This document shows positions 52,228 through 61,242 of a stretch of DNA of 64,000 nucleotides, piece by piece. The stretch comes from Succinispira mobilis DSM 6222. GTDB taxonomy: Bacteria; Bacillota; Negativicutes; Acidaminococcales; Succinispiraceae. The stretch is taken from positions 1,639,351-1,703,350 of the forward strand of contig NZ_KB913028.1 of assembly GCF_000384135.1 (NCBI RefSeq), in the 5' to 3' direction. A program made the position numbers and the translations under genes. The first letter of the stretch is position 1. Every line of letters starts with the position of its first letter. The notes under the pieces are model-generated. The model had not been told where the DNA came from and ran no database searches. It saw only the letters and a list, made by a program, of their open reading frames with translations.

Positions 52228-53583
52228 ATGACCATGTTTTTAGGCTTTCTAGTTCTAATTGCTTGCTTAATCGTAGGCGTGCGTTTCGGTGGCTTAGGAC
52301 TAGCAGTTGTATCTGGTATTGGCTTAACTATCTTCACATTTGTGTTAGGCTTAGTTCCAGGTAAACCACCTATCGATGTAATGTTAACAATTATGGCGGT
52401 TGTTACATGTTCTGGTTTTTTACAAGCCTCTAAAGGCTTGGATGTAATGCTTAAATTCGCAGAGAAATTTTTGCGGAGTAACCCCAAGTATGTAACAATA
52501 CTTGCCCCAATGACAACTTGGTTCTTAACTGTTCTTTGTGGAACAGGACATATTGTTTATACGTTATTTCCAATAATTTATGATATTGCGATTAAACAAA
52601 ATATTCGCCCTGAACGTCCTATGGCTGCTGCTTCTATTGCCTCACAAATGGGGGTTTGTGCCTCTCCTGCTTCTGTTGCAGTTGTATCTGTAGTTGCTAT
52701 GTTAGCTAAATCGCCAATTCATTTCGGGGTTATCGAAATTCTTTCTGTTTCTATTCCAGCTAGTTTTTGTGGCGTTTTAGTTGCCAGTCTCTGGAGTATT
52801 CGTCGTGGCAAAGACTTAGATAATGATCCTGTTTTCCAAGCTAAAATTGCTGATCCTGAGCAAAAAGCTTATATATATGGAACTTCCGAAAATAGCACTA
52901 TTGCAACTTTAGCCGATCAAAAACTGCCTTCTTCCGCTTATTTGGCTACGGGAATTTTTTTAGCCGGCATTGCGGCTATTGCTTTATTCGGTAGTTTCCC
53001 TGAACTCCTACCGCATTTTCCTAATGCAAAAGGCGCTTTAAAACCACTGTCTATGACCCTTACCATCCAAATAGCAATGCTTTTTATTGCAGCACTAATC
53101 ATGATTGCTTGCAAAGTTAAAGTTGCTGATGTAACCAACGGTTCAGTGTTTAAAGCTGGAACTATTGCTGTTGTTTCTGTCTATGGTGTTGCTTGGATGG
53201 CAGACACTTATTTTGGGGCGTATTTACCCTTACTCAAAAAATCTTTAGGCCAAATTGTTATAGCTTATCCTTGGCTGTATGCTGTAGTTTTATTACTTGT
53301 TTCCAAATTAGTAAATTCACAAGCTGCAGCTTTAGCAATTATTGTGCCCATGGCTCTTAGTGTTGGCGTAAGTCCTTTAGTTATTGTTTCCTTTATAACG
53401 GCTTGTTATGGTTATTTTATTCTTCCTACCTATCCATCAGACTTAGCCTGCATAGGCTTTGACCGCTCTGGTACCACTGGAATTGGTAAGTTTGTAATTA
53501 ATCATAGCTTTATCATCCCTGGATTAATCGGAATTTTCACTGGTTGCAGTGTAGGTTATATTTTAGTAAAAATTTTATATTAA
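52228..53583 (+). CDS. Anaerobic C4-dicarboxylate transporter, Dcu family
   Basis: The 451-residue membrane carrier has about ten to twelve hydrophobic helices and matches DcuA/DcuB. Landmarks are TCSGFLQASKGLDVMLKFAE, LCGTGHIVYTLFPIIYDIA, RPERPMAAASIASQMGV and the C-terminal ATYPSDLA-like LPTYPSDLACIGFDRSGTT. Dcu carriers exchange external fumarate, malate or aspartate for succinate during anaerobic growth. This fits the FrdAB-like enzyme at 34-36 kb, although the genes are not linked. The start is ATG with AGAGGAG upstream. A perfect terminator follows. Confidence 0.92.
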   Translation: MTMFLGFLVLIACLIVGVRFGGLGLAVVSGIGLTIFTFVLGLVPGKPPIDVMLTIMAVVTCSGFLQASKGLDVMLKFAEKFLRSNPKYVTILAPMTTWFLTVLCGTGHIVYTLFPIIYDIAIKQNIRPERPMAAASIASQMGVCASPASVAVVSVVAMLAKSPIHFGVIEILSVSIPASFCGVLVASLWSIRRGKDLDNDPVFQAKIADPEQKAYIYGTSENSTIATLADQKLPSSAYLATGIFLAGIAAIALFGSFPELLPHFPNAKGALKPLSMTLTIQIAMLFIAALIMIACKVKVADVTNGSVFKAGTIAVVSVYGVAWMADTYFGAYLPLLKKSLGQIVIAYPWLYAVVLLLVSKLVNSQAAALAIIVPMALSVGVSPLVIVSFITACYGYFILPTYPSDLACIGFDRSGTTGIGKFVINHSFIIPGLIGIFTGCSVGYILVKILY

Positions 53584-53600
53584 TGAAATTCCAAAATTTT

Positions 53601-53634
53601 AAGAGGTAAGATAGAATTCTATCTTACCTCTTTT
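53601..53634. terminator. Terminator between the convergent dcu and acetolactate decarboxylase genes
   Basis: AAGAGGTAAGATAGAATTCT is the first half of a perfect palindrome ending in TTACCTCTTTTTA. It can serve both converging genes. Confidence 0.85.
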
Positions 53635-53638
53635 TATA

Positions 53639-54418
53639 CTACTTCTCTACCACAAGTAATTCTTTAGAATAATCTTTTAGGAGTTCTAACTTTTCCAGCT
53701 TATTTTCCCGAGGTAATTGCATCGTAAATTTGTCTATTTTACAAACTTCAACTTGTGCTTTACCCAAACTAGCCGCTAATAAATGCCCCCCTTTAGTTTT
53801 GTCTTGCGACAGAAAATGCAAATGATAACCTGGAACATTCACTCCTGCAACATATGCTGGACAATAAAATCCTAAAATTGTGCCCTTTATATTTTTATAT
53901 TCAAAAACAGGTTGGTTTTTAGTTATTTCAACCAAGGGTTTATATGGTTTTTCTTGACTAGGCACACTTCTTGTTTTTATTTCTTTAAAATCCCCAGATA
54001 CTTTAATAGCATAAAAATAATTTTTATCACTTACTACTTCATTTAATTTAGTTTGCAACTGTTCATAATTTTCCACATTAAAAATAACCCGACTAATCTC
54101 AGGGGTAAAATAAGTTACTGCGGCAAAGGGAGTTTTTACTTTATTAGCTACAAGTTCTACTTTTCCACTTGCTTTTACTTTATAAACCTGTCCATCTAAA
54201 AAAATCATTTCTCCATCTAATTTATCGAAAGTTCCTATGCCAAAATCTCCATATTTACTTAATGTCTGCATATCTATTTCCCCGTCATAATGACCACTCA
54301 ACAAGGCATTTATAGTCGAGACTTGGTACAAACTTTTTAGCTCTTTGGCCTCCGCCCAACTAAAATTTAAAAATACTAAACACATAACTATTATTAATTT
54401 AAAACATTTTTTTTGCAA
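53639..54418 (-). CDS. Exported alpha-acetolactate decarboxylase
   Basis: The enzyme converts acetolactate to acetoin. TTG 54418 is preferred: AAGGAAGTG lies upstream and the product then begins with a clear Sec signal (MQKKCFKLIIVMCLVFLNFS, cleavage near AEA-K). The mature part has STINALLSGHYDGE, GEMIFLDGQVY, YKPLVEITKNQPVF and the zinc-site GYHLHFLSQDKTKGGHLL. A longer reading from 54469 would overlap ung. Export is known for the Brevibacillus enzyme but is unusual for a metabolic decarboxylase. No acetolactate synthase is linked. Confidence 0.88.
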   Translation of the reverse strand: MQKKCFKLIIVMCLVFLNFSWAEAKELKSLYQVSTINALLSGHYDGEIDMQTLSKYGDFGIGTFDKLDGEMIFLDGQVYKVKASGKVELVANKVKTPFAAVTYFTPEISRVIFNVENYEQLQTKLNEVVSDKNYFYAIKVSGDFKEIKTRSVPSQEKPYKPLVEITKNQPVFEYKNIKGTILGFYCPAYVAGVNVPGYHLHFLSQDKTKGGHLLAASLGKAQVEVCKIDKFTMQLPRENKLEKLELLKDYSKELLVVEK

Positions 54419-54443
54419 TACATTCACTTCCTTGTTATCATTT

Positions 54444-55118
54444 TTAGATATTTTCAATTTGCCAATCAATAGGCTCTAAACCATGCTTAGTTAAGAACTC
54501 GTTAGCCTTGCTAAAATGTTTACACCCAAAAAAACCTCGAAATGCTGATAGTGGACTTGGATGAGGCGCTTGCAAAATCAAATGTTTAGGATTATTTAAC
54601 AATGAAATTTTTTGTTGGGCTGGTCTCCCCCATAAGAAAACAACTACAGGACGTTCTATTTTATTTACAGCCTTAATTACCGCATCAGTAAATAATTCCC
54701 ACCCCAATCCTTGATGCGAGTTTGCTTGGTGCGCTCGTACTGTTAACACTGTATTTAACAATAAAACTCCTTGTTTTGCCCATTTTTCAAGATAACCATT
54801 ATTGGGAACATAACAGCCTAAATCTGTTTGTAATTCTTTGTAAATATTCATCAAAGAAGGCGGAATTGTTTCTTTAGGTGCTACGGAAAAACTAAGCCCA
54901 TGGGCTTGACCTGGATTATGATAAGGATCTTGCCCCACTAACAGAACTTTTACTTTCTCTAAAGGCGTAAAGTGAAAGGCGTTGAATATATCTTCAGCTA
55001 TTGGATAAATAACTTTACTATTGTATTCTTTTATTAAAACCTGTCTTAAATTCAAATAATATTGCTTTTCAAATTCTTCGCCAATTACAGTTAACCAATC
55101 ATTATTTATTTTCGCCAT
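54444..55118 (-). CDS. ung: Uracil-DNA glycosylase, family 1
   Basis: Ung removes uracil from DNA to start base-excision repair. The 224-residue protein has the catalytic water-activating motif VGQDPYHNPGQAHGLSFSV and the DNA-intercalation loop HPSPLSAFRGFFG. The start is ATG with AGGAAGGAG upstream. It has its own promoter and lies 25 bases ahead of the acetolactate decarboxylase start, so the two may be cotranscribed. Confidence 0.96.
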   Translation of the reverse strand: MAKINNDWLTVIGEEFEKQYYLNLRQVLIKEYNSKVIYPIAEDIFNAFHFTPLEKVKVLLVGQDPYHNPGQAHGLSFSVAPKETIPPSLMNIYKELQTDLGCYVPNNGYLEKWAKQGVLLLNTVLTVRAHQANSHQGLGWELFTDAVIKAVNKIERPVVVFLWGRPAQQKISLLNNPKHLILQAPHPSPLSAFRGFFGCKHFSKANEFLTKHGLEPIDWQIENI

Positions 55119-55150
55119 TCATACTGCTCCTTCCTAACCTACTATGCTAA

Positions 55151-55179
55151 ATTTTACTATTGAAAATCATATTTTACAA
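55151..55179 (-). promoter_or_regulatory. Promoter of ung
   Basis: TTGTAA, 17 bases, TAAAAT on the minus strand, 32 bases before the start codon. Confidence 0.6.
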
Positions 55180-55212
55180 TAGCTTACTTTATCAAAGGTG
55201 TTCAAAAGTAAA

Positions 55213-55242
55213 TTGGCAGTCACCCTAATTTTATGTTACAAT
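55213..55242 (+). promoter_or_regulatory. Promoter of the NhaC-like gene
   Basis: TTGGCA, 18 bases, TACAAT with TG-T before it (extended -10), about 50 bases before the ATG. Confidence 0.6.
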
Positions 55243-55292
55243 AATTTTGTTTTGTTTTTTATAGGTAAACATTTTAATGAAAGGACTAATAT

Positions 55293-56597
55293 ATGAACCA
55301 AGGAAATTTCAGTGGCTTGATGCCTATTATCGTCTTTCTTTTGTTATTTATCGGTAGCGGGATTATTGCAAATAGTTTCTATGCACTACCGACAATTGTT
55401 GCTTTTTTAATTGCCTTAGTTATTGCATTTTTACAAAATCGCCGGCTTAACTTCAACCAAAAACTTGCAGTTGTTGCCAAAAGCATGGGCAATGAAAACA
55501 TTATGATTATGTGTCTAATATTTATTTTAGCAGGAGCATTTTCTGGGGCTGTGCAAGCTGCTGGTGGTGTAGAAAGCACTGTAAACTTAGGATTATCAAT
55601 TTTACCAGCCAAAATAGCCGTAGCGGGCTTGTTTGTTATTGCCTGTTTTATTTCTTTGGCAATGGGCACTTCTGTAGGAACCATAGTAGCTTTAACCCCT
55701 ATTGCCGTAGGCATCAGCGAAAAAACCGGCTTTCTCGGTGCAATGTGCATTGGCGCAGTAGTTTGCGGTGCAATGTTTGGAGATAATTTATCAATGATTT
55801 CTGATACCACAATCGCTGCCACTCGTACACAAGGCTGTGCCATGAAAGATAAATTCAAAGAAAATTTCTTTATTGTCCTGCCAGCTGCAATTATAACTAT
55901 CGCTTTATTTCTTTTTTTAGCTTGGAATGCTAATTATCGCATTAGTGAAAACTTAAACTATGATTTACTGAAAATCTTGCCTTACTTAGTAGTTCTAGTT
56001 GGTGCACTATCCGGATTAAATGTTTTTTTAATTTTAATCGCAGGCACAATTTTATCTATTATAATAGGTGTGTTTACTAATTCGATTGCTGCAAGTAATA
56101 TTTTTTCCGTTATCGCGAGCGGCAAAGACGGTACTGGTGGAATTATGAGTATGTATGATATAACCGTTATTTCAATTGTTGTCGCTGGAATCATTGGTTT
56201 AGTTAAAGAAAATGGTGGGATTGATTATTTACTTACGACCATAAAAAACCGTGTTCGCAGCAAAAAAGGTGCTGAACTAGGTATCGCTGCGCTTAGCTCC
56301 TTGGTAGATATTTCAACTGCCAATAACACTATTGCCATTGTTATGGCTGGTCCAATTGCAAAAGATATCGCTGATGAATATAAACTTTCTCCGAGCCGTA
56401 CAGCGGCACTTTTAGATATTTTCACTTCTGTCTGGCAAGGGATTATTCCTTATGGAGCCCAACTATTGTATGCTAGTGCTGGCGCTACTGCTGTGGGCTT
56501 AACCCTTGCCCCCATTGAAATTCTGCCTTATTTATTCTATCCAATTTTAATGGGAATATTTGCTTTAATAAATATTATCAGCAAAAAAAACACCTAA
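55293..56597 (+). CDS. Na+/H+ antiporter-like membrane protein, NhaC family
   Basis: The 434-residue integral membrane protein has about eleven hydrophobic helices. The conserved AMGTSVGTIVALTPIAVGIS and CGAMFGDNLSMISDTTIAATRTQG place it in the NhaC/ion-transporter superfamily. The C-terminal half has SLVDISTANNTIAIVMAGPIAKDIA. Members exchange Na+ for H+ or carry amino or hydroxy acids, so substrate is not certain. A Na+ antiporter would fit an organism with Na+-pumping decarboxylase. The start is ATG with AAAGGA upstream. It is a single gene, followed by the B12-controlled operon. Confidence 0.85.
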   Translation: MNQGNFSGLMPIIVFLLLFIGSGIIANSFYALPTIVAFLIALVIAFLQNRRLNFNQKLAVVAKSMGNENIMIMCLIFILAGAFSGAVQAAGGVESTVNLGLSILPAKIAVAGLFVIACFISLAMGTSVGTIVALTPIAVGISEKTGFLGAMCIGAVVCGAMFGDNLSMISDTTIAATRTQGCAMKDKFKENFFIVLPAAIITIALFLFLAWNANYRISENLNYDLLKILPYLVVLVGALSGLNVFLILIAGTILSIIIGVFTNSIAASNIFSVIASGKDGTGGIMSMYDITVISIVVAGIIGLVKENGGIDYLLTTIKNRVRSKKGAELGIAALSSLVDISTANNTIAIVMAGPIAKDIADEYKLSPSRTAALLDIFTSVWQGIIPYGAQLLYASAGATAVGLTLAPIEILPYLFYPILMGIFALINIISKKNT

Positions 56598-56728
56598 CAA
56601 TTCATCATCACTGTCTCCATTTGACACTATATTTAAGCTAAATAAGTTACATCAGTAAAATAATTTTTATTATTTTGTTGCTTTTTTTACAAAAATATTT
56701 GTGTTTTTTACAAAAAGTAATTTCCAGC

Positions 56729-56757
56729 TTTACTATATATCTGGTATATGCTAAAAT
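56729..56757 (+). promoter_or_regulatory. Promoter of the cobalamin-controlled ABC importer operon
   Basis: TTTACT, 17 bases, TAAAAT with TG-C before it (extended -10), about 40 bases before the aptamer. Confidence 0.55.
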
Positions 56758-56798
56758 GTCCTTATCTTATTTAGTTTCTTAAAACATAATATTATAGT

Positions 56799-56945
56799 TA
56801 AAGGTGCCTAATTAGGCTTAAATCAAGGGAAGTTCGGTGTAAATCCGACACGGTCACGCCACTGTAAACACAATTTTGTGTAAGTCAGATCGCTGCCTTT
56901 AATTTTAGTGCTTTGCCTGCGAGTGACGGGAAAGCAGCTTGATTT
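56799..56945 (+). promoter_or_regulatory. Cobalamin (B12) riboswitch
   Basis: Conserved blocks appear in order: AAAGGTGCC, GGGAA, GGTGTAAATCC, ACGGTCACGCCACTGTAA (the B12 box neighbourhood), AAGTCAGAT and CGCTGCCTTT closing the first stem. This is an unmistakable cobalamin aptamer. It lies 24 bases before an intrinsic terminator, so high B12 would stop transcription into the ABC importer genes. Confidence 0.95.
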
Positions 56946-56968
56946 ATGATTGCTTTTACCTTGTAATT

Positions 56969-57010
56969 TAAAATCTCCTGCTGCTTACTATAGCAACAGG
57001 AGATTTTTAT
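56969..57010 (+). terminator. Riboswitch-controlled terminator
   Basis: AAATCTCCTG-C-TGC pairs with GCA-A-CAGGAGATTT around an eight-base loop and is followed by T-rich sequence, 27 bases before the first importer gene. Confidence 0.9.
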
Positions 57011-57036
57011 TTTTATATTTTCTAAGGAGGTTTATT

Positions 57037-57978
57037 TTGAAAAAAAAATTACTTTATAAAATTGGCCAAATATTATTGGTTTTGCTGGGAATTAGCTTTT
57101 TAACTTTTGCCTTAACTATGTTTTCACCTGGCGATCCTGTCAAACAAATGATCACCGGTGGCGAAGACTTATTCATCACTGAAGCAGAAGTGGAAGCTCT
57201 AAGACATGAACTCGGTTTAGACAAACCCTTTATTTTTCAGTATCTTGCCTGGTTAGAAAAAGCGGTGAGCGGCGATTTTGGTTATTCTTTTATGGCCAAA
57301 TTACCAGTTACCACAATACTTTGGGAACGCTTACCAGCTACCTGCTTCTTGTCCTTAGCGTCTCTAGGCTTCATGCTAGTAGTCTCTGTCCCTCTAGGAG
57401 TTCTCGCGGCAGTAAAACGTAATGGCTTTTTTGATGCTGCAGTTCGTTTTCTAACTTTCTTCGGCATTTCTATTCCTGGATTTTGGTTAGGACTAATGTT
57501 ACTTTGGTTATTTGGACTACATTTAGGGTGGCTACCTATTGTCGGCAGTCGCGTTGCCTTAGATACAATTATCTTACCGACCTTAACCTTAGGAATTGCG
57601 ATGTCCTCTAAATATACCCGCCAAGTCAGAACGGCAATTTTAGAAGAACTTAATCAAGACTATGTTATCGGTGCCCGTGCCCGTGGTTTAAGCGAAAAAC
57701 ATATTTTATTTAAAGAAGTTCTGCCTAATGCCATGCTACCTTTAGTTACCCTTTTAGGTCTGTCTCTTGGCTCTTTATTAGGCGGAGCAGCCGTTATTGA
57801 AATAGTTTTTTCTTGGCCTGGCTTAGGTCGTTTAGCTGTGGAAGCAATAACCTACCGTGATTTTAATTTAGTTCAAGGTATCGTTCTCTGGATTGCTTTA
57901 ATTTATATGTGTATTAATCTTCTAGTTGATTTTTCCTATAGTTATCTCGATCCTCGCTTAAAAAAAGGAGGTAACTAA
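57037..57978 (+). CDS. Opp/Nik-type ABC transporter permease 1
   Basis: The 313-residue DppB/NikB-type permease starts at TTG 57037 with AAGGAGG seven bases upstream. An upstream ATG would lie inside the riboswitch terminator. It has six membrane helices, MFSPGDPVKQMI and LGLDKPFIFQYLAWL near the N-terminus, and the ATPase-contact loop GARARGLSEKHILFKEVLPNA. With the cobalamin riboswitch, a role in bringing in cobalt, nickel or a corrinoid-related ligand is more likely than general peptides. Confidence 0.88.
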   Translation: MKKKLLYKIGQILLVLLGISFLTFALTMFSPGDPVKQMITGGEDLFITEAEVEALRHELGLDKPFIFQYLAWLEKAVSGDFGYSFMAKLPVTTILWERLPATCFLSLASLGFMLVVSVPLGVLAAVKRNGFFDAAVRFLTFFGISIPGFWLGLMLLWLFGLHLGWLPIVGSRVALDTIILPTLTLGIAMSSKYTRQVRTAILEELNQDYVIGARARGLSEKHILFKEVLPNAMLPLVTLLGLSLGSLLGGAAVIEIVFSWPGLGRLAVEAITYRDFNLVQGIVLWIALIYMCINLLVDFSYSYLDPRLKKGGN

Positions 57979-57979
57979 A

Positions 57980-58810
57980 ATGGATAAATTATTAATTGGT
58001 TTTAAAACTAATCGTCCTTTTGCAATTTATACAATTCTTACCGTTTTATTATTTACAACAGCCCTAGCAGCCCCCCTAATTGTTCCCTATAATCCAATTG
58101 ATGCAACCTTGCAAAATGCATTTCAACCCCCTTCGGCAGAACATTTATTCGGAACGGACAAACTAGGACGTGATTGTTTTTCGCGTATTCTCTACGGAGC
58201 TAAATACTCCTTAACTGCTGTTTTAGCCTTAGTTACCAGTGTATTTATTATCGGCACTAGCTTAGGAGTTATTTCTGGCTATTTTGGTGGAAAAATTGAT
58301 ATTGTAATTATGCGAATTTCTGATATTATGATTTCTTTTCCAGGGATGATTTTAGCGATTGCTGTAGCTGGAATTATGGGCGGTAGTTTAACTAATGCAA
58401 TTATCGCCTTAACTATCGTTAGCTGGACTAAATATGCTCGTTTAGCCCGTAGCTTAGTTTTAAAAATAAAAAAGCGCGACTTTATTGAGGCCGCTATTAT
58501 TAATGGTGGCAAACCAACGCATATTCTTTGGACGCATATTGCCCCCAATATTCTTCCATTAATGATTATTACCGCTGCAACTGATATTGGCAGTATGATG
58601 CTGGAGTTAGCAGGTCTATCATTTTTGGGTTTTGGTGCCCAACCACCTACTCCCGAATGGGGCTTAATGCTTAATGAAGGCCGCCAACAACTGCAAACTG
58701 CGCCTTGGTTAATGCTCTATCCCGGTTTAGCAATTTTAGTTACTGTAGTAATTTTAAATCTTTGGGGCGATAGCCTCCGTGATGTCTTAGACCCCCGCCA
58801 AGAAGATTAA
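57980..58810 (+). CDS. Opp/Nik-type ABC transporter permease 2
   Basis: The 276-residue DppC/NikC-type permease has FGTDKLGRDCFSRILYGA, ISDIMISFPGMILAIAVAG and the contact loop EAAIINGGKPTHILWTHIAPN, then FLGFGAQPPTPEWGLMLNEG. It begins one base after the first permease stop, with AGGAGGT upstream, and forms a heterodimeric channel with it. Confidence 0.9.
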   Translation: MDKLLIGFKTNRPFAIYTILTVLLFTTALAAPLIVPYNPIDATLQNAFQPPSAEHLFGTDKLGRDCFSRILYGAKYSLTAVLALVTSVFIIGTSLGVISGYFGGKIDIVIMRISDIMISFPGMILAIAVAGIMGGSLTNAIIALTIVSWTKYARLARSLVLKIKKRDFIEAAIINGGKPTHILWTHIAPNILPLMIITAATDIGSMMLELAGLSFLGFGAQPPTPEWGLMLNEGRQQLQTAPWLMLYPGLAILVTVVILNLWGDSLRDVLDPRQED

Positions 58811-58841
58811 AATATTTATAAAAACAAAGGAAGTGTTTTTT

Positions 58842-60416
58842 GTGTGTAAAAATTTAAAAAAAGCTTTAGCAATCACCTGTATTGGTCTTATGTCTTTATC
58901 TGTTCTCGGTTGTGGTGGCGGCGATAAAAATAAAGCTGCCAACAAAGATACCTTGAAATTTGCTGTAACCAATTTTGCCGATAGTCTAGAACCTACAGAT
59001 AACTATTTTGCCTGGGTAGTAGTTCGTTACGGTCTAGGTGAATGTTTAGTTAAATTTGATAAACAAATGAATAATACTCCTTGGCTGGCTGAAAGTTGGC
59101 AAATCAGCCCGGATAAATTAACTTGGACTTTTAAAATTAATGATAAATCTAAATTTTCTAATGGCAACAAATTAACTGCTGCAGCTGTAAAAAGTTCTCT
59201 TGAGCGGGTATTTGCTAAATCTAATCGCGCTAAAACTTTTTTCGAATATGCTGAAATAACTGCTGATGGGCAAACTTTAGTTATAAAAACTACCAAACCT
59301 TGCCCGGGATTACCTGGGATGCTTGCCGATCCATTATTTGTAATTATCGACACCAGCGTCAAAGATCGGGATTATGCTAAACAAGGTCCAATTTGTACTG
59401 GTCCTTATGTCGTTAAATCTTTTACTAAAGCTAAGTCCATAATGGAAGCTAATCCTAACTATTGGGATGGAACCGTGCCTTTTAAAACCATTGAAATTCC
59501 TTCTATTGATGATGCCAATACCAGAGCTATGGCCCTGCAATCTGGTGAAGTTGATATGGCTGTAAATATTGCCCCTGGGGATTTGTCTTTATTTAATAAA
59601 AAGGACAAATATAATATAACGGAAATTGCCTCTTTGCGTACAGCTTTAGCGCGCTTAAATGTTGCTACTGGACACCCTTTAAGTGACCAACGTGTGCGTG
59701 AGGCCTTAATTTCAAGTCTAGATAGAGAAACTTACAGTAAAGTGCTTTTGAAAAATACTTTCATTCCTGGGAAAGCGCCAATTCCACCTTCTCTTGATTA
59801 TGGTTTTAATAAACTAGTTGATAAAAATGCATATAATGTAGAGCGCGCTAAAAAATTACTTGCAGAAGCGGGTTGGAAAGATAGTGATGGCGACGGCATT
59901 CTTGATAAAGATGGAAAACCTTTGACTCTAAACTTTGTATATTACAGTGGTCGAGCAGAATTGCCAATTTTTGCTGAAGCAACTCAAGCTGATGCTAAAA
60001 AGGTAGGCTTTGACATTAAATTAAAAAATGTTGACTACAATGTTCTTGACGGTATGGGGCAACGCGGTGAATTTGACCTAATAATTTCTAATATAATTAC
60101 TGCTAACACTGGTGATCCTGAAATATATATGAATTGGTATTGGAAGACAAATATTAACGGTAGCAACCCACAAAATGGCGCAGGCTACAGCAATCCTAAA
60201 TATGATGCCTTAAGCGATAGCTTATCGATCGAATTCGATGCAGCCAAAAGAAAAGATTTAATTATAAGTATGGAGCAAATTCTTATGGATGATGCCGCTG
60301 CAATTTTCTTTGGCTATCCTAAGACTAATATGATTAACAGTACTAATATCGTTGGCGCTGAAATTTTACCTGCTGATTACTATTGGATCACTAAAGACAT
60401 AAAACCAGCAAAATAA
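58842..60416 (+). CDS. Substrate-binding lipoprotein of the Opp/Nik-type importer
   Basis: The 524-residue class II binding protein starts at GTG 58842 with AAGGAAG eight bases upstream. A lipoprotein signal ends LSVLGC. The family pattern includes PWLAESWQISPDKLTWTFKI, YAKQGPICTGPYVVKSF, GEVDMAVNIAPGD and LSDQRVREALISSLDRETY. A calcium-loop-like DSDGDGILDKDGKPL is common in this family. No His-rich nickel site is evident. The ligand is best judged from the B12 riboswitch upstream: a cobalt or nickel chelate is a reasonable guess. Confidence 0.88.
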   Translation: MCKNLKKALAITCIGLMSLSVLGCGGGDKNKAANKDTLKFAVTNFADSLEPTDNYFAWVVVRYGLGECLVKFDKQMNNTPWLAESWQISPDKLTWTFKINDKSKFSNGNKLTAAAVKSSLERVFAKSNRAKTFFEYAEITADGQTLVIKTTKPCPGLPGMLADPLFVIIDTSVKDRDYAKQGPICTGPYVVKSFTKAKSIMEANPNYWDGTVPFKTIEIPSIDDANTRAMALQSGEVDMAVNIAPGDLSLFNKKDKYNITEIASLRTALARLNVATGHPLSDQRVREALISSLDRETYSKVLLKNTFIPGKAPIPPSLDYGFNKLVDKNAYNVERAKKLLAEAGWKDSDGDGILDKDGKPLTLNFVYYSGRAELPIFAEATQADAKKVGFDIKLKNVDYNVLDGMGQRGEFDLIISNIITANTGDPEIYMNWYWKTNINGSNPQNGAGYSNPKYDALSDSLSIEFDAAKRKDLIISMEQILMDDAAAIFFGYPKTNMINSTNIVGAEILPADYYWITKDIKPAK

Positions 60417-60453
60417 TTTATATTACCATTTACGAAAGGATAATTATAAAACT

Positions 60454-61242
60454 ATGTTATTAAAAATTTCGGATTTAGATATTAGCTATAACGGTAATGC
60501 AACTGTTAAAAATGTTAATCTTGAACTGCAAGAGCAGGAAGTTATTGCCATAGTTGGCGAGAGCGGTAGTGGGAAAACAACCTTGATTAGAGCGATCATG
60601 TCTTGCCTGCCTACAGCAGCAACAGTTACAAACGGTTCCATCTTGTTTAACGGCGTTGATATTCTAAAAAACACGCCTAAACAAAATCGTGCCCTCTGTG
60701 GCCATGATATTTCCATGATTTTTCAAGATACAGGTAATATGATTAATCCTATTCGTAAAATAGGTACTCAATACATAGACTATATTTTAAATCATGCTCC
60801 TAATCTAGATAAAAATCAAGCTTATACAATAGCTACAGAAATGCTTCTTAAAGTGCATTTACCTAATCCTGAGAATATAATGTCTTCTTACCCGTTTGAG
60901 TTATCTGGAGGAATGCGCCAACGTGTGGGCATTGCTATGTCACTTACCTTTAATCCCAAAATACTATTAGCCGACGAGCCAACTAGCGCTCTGGATGTTA
61001 CTACCCAAGCCCAAATAGTTCGGCAAATGATGGATATAAAGAAAGAATTCAGTACCGCCATAATAATTGTTACGCATAATATCGGGGTCGCTTCTTTTAT
61101 GGCCGATAAAATTATCGTAATGAAAAATGGAGTTATTGTTGAAAGTGGTTCCTGCGAGCAAGTAATAAAAAACCCTCAACATGAATACACGCAAAAACTT
61201 TTAGATTCAGTAATTGAAATTGGAGGAAAACGTTTTGTCTAA
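60454..61242 (+). CDS. Opp/Nik-type ABC transporter ATPase 1
   Basis: The 262-residue DppD/NikD-type ATPase has Walker A GESGSGKTT, signature LSGGMRQRVGIAM, Walker B ILLADEPTSALD and switch His in IVTHNIG. It is shorter than usual DppD (about 320) because it lacks the C-terminal oligopeptide-transporter extension. It overlaps the second ATPase gene by eight bases. Confidence 0.92.
   Translation: MLLKISDLDISYNGNATVKNVNLELQEQEVIAIVGESGSGKTTLIRAIMSCLPTAATVTNGSILFNGVDILKNTPKQNRALCGHDISMIFQDTGNMINPIRKIGTQYIDYILNHAPNLDKNQAYTIATEMLLKVHLPNPENIMSSYPFELSGGMRQRVGIAMSLTFNPKILLADEPTSALDVTTQAQIVRQMMDIKKEFSTAIIIVTHNIGVASFMADKIIVMKNGVIVESGSCEQVIKNPQHEYTQKLLDSVIEIGGKRFV

Noticed and set aside
55511-55786. 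91-codon Cys/Arg-rich frame on the plus strand
   Set aside because: It is a frame-shifted reading inside the NhaC-like gene, with high Cys, Arg and Trp content typical of out-of-frame translation.
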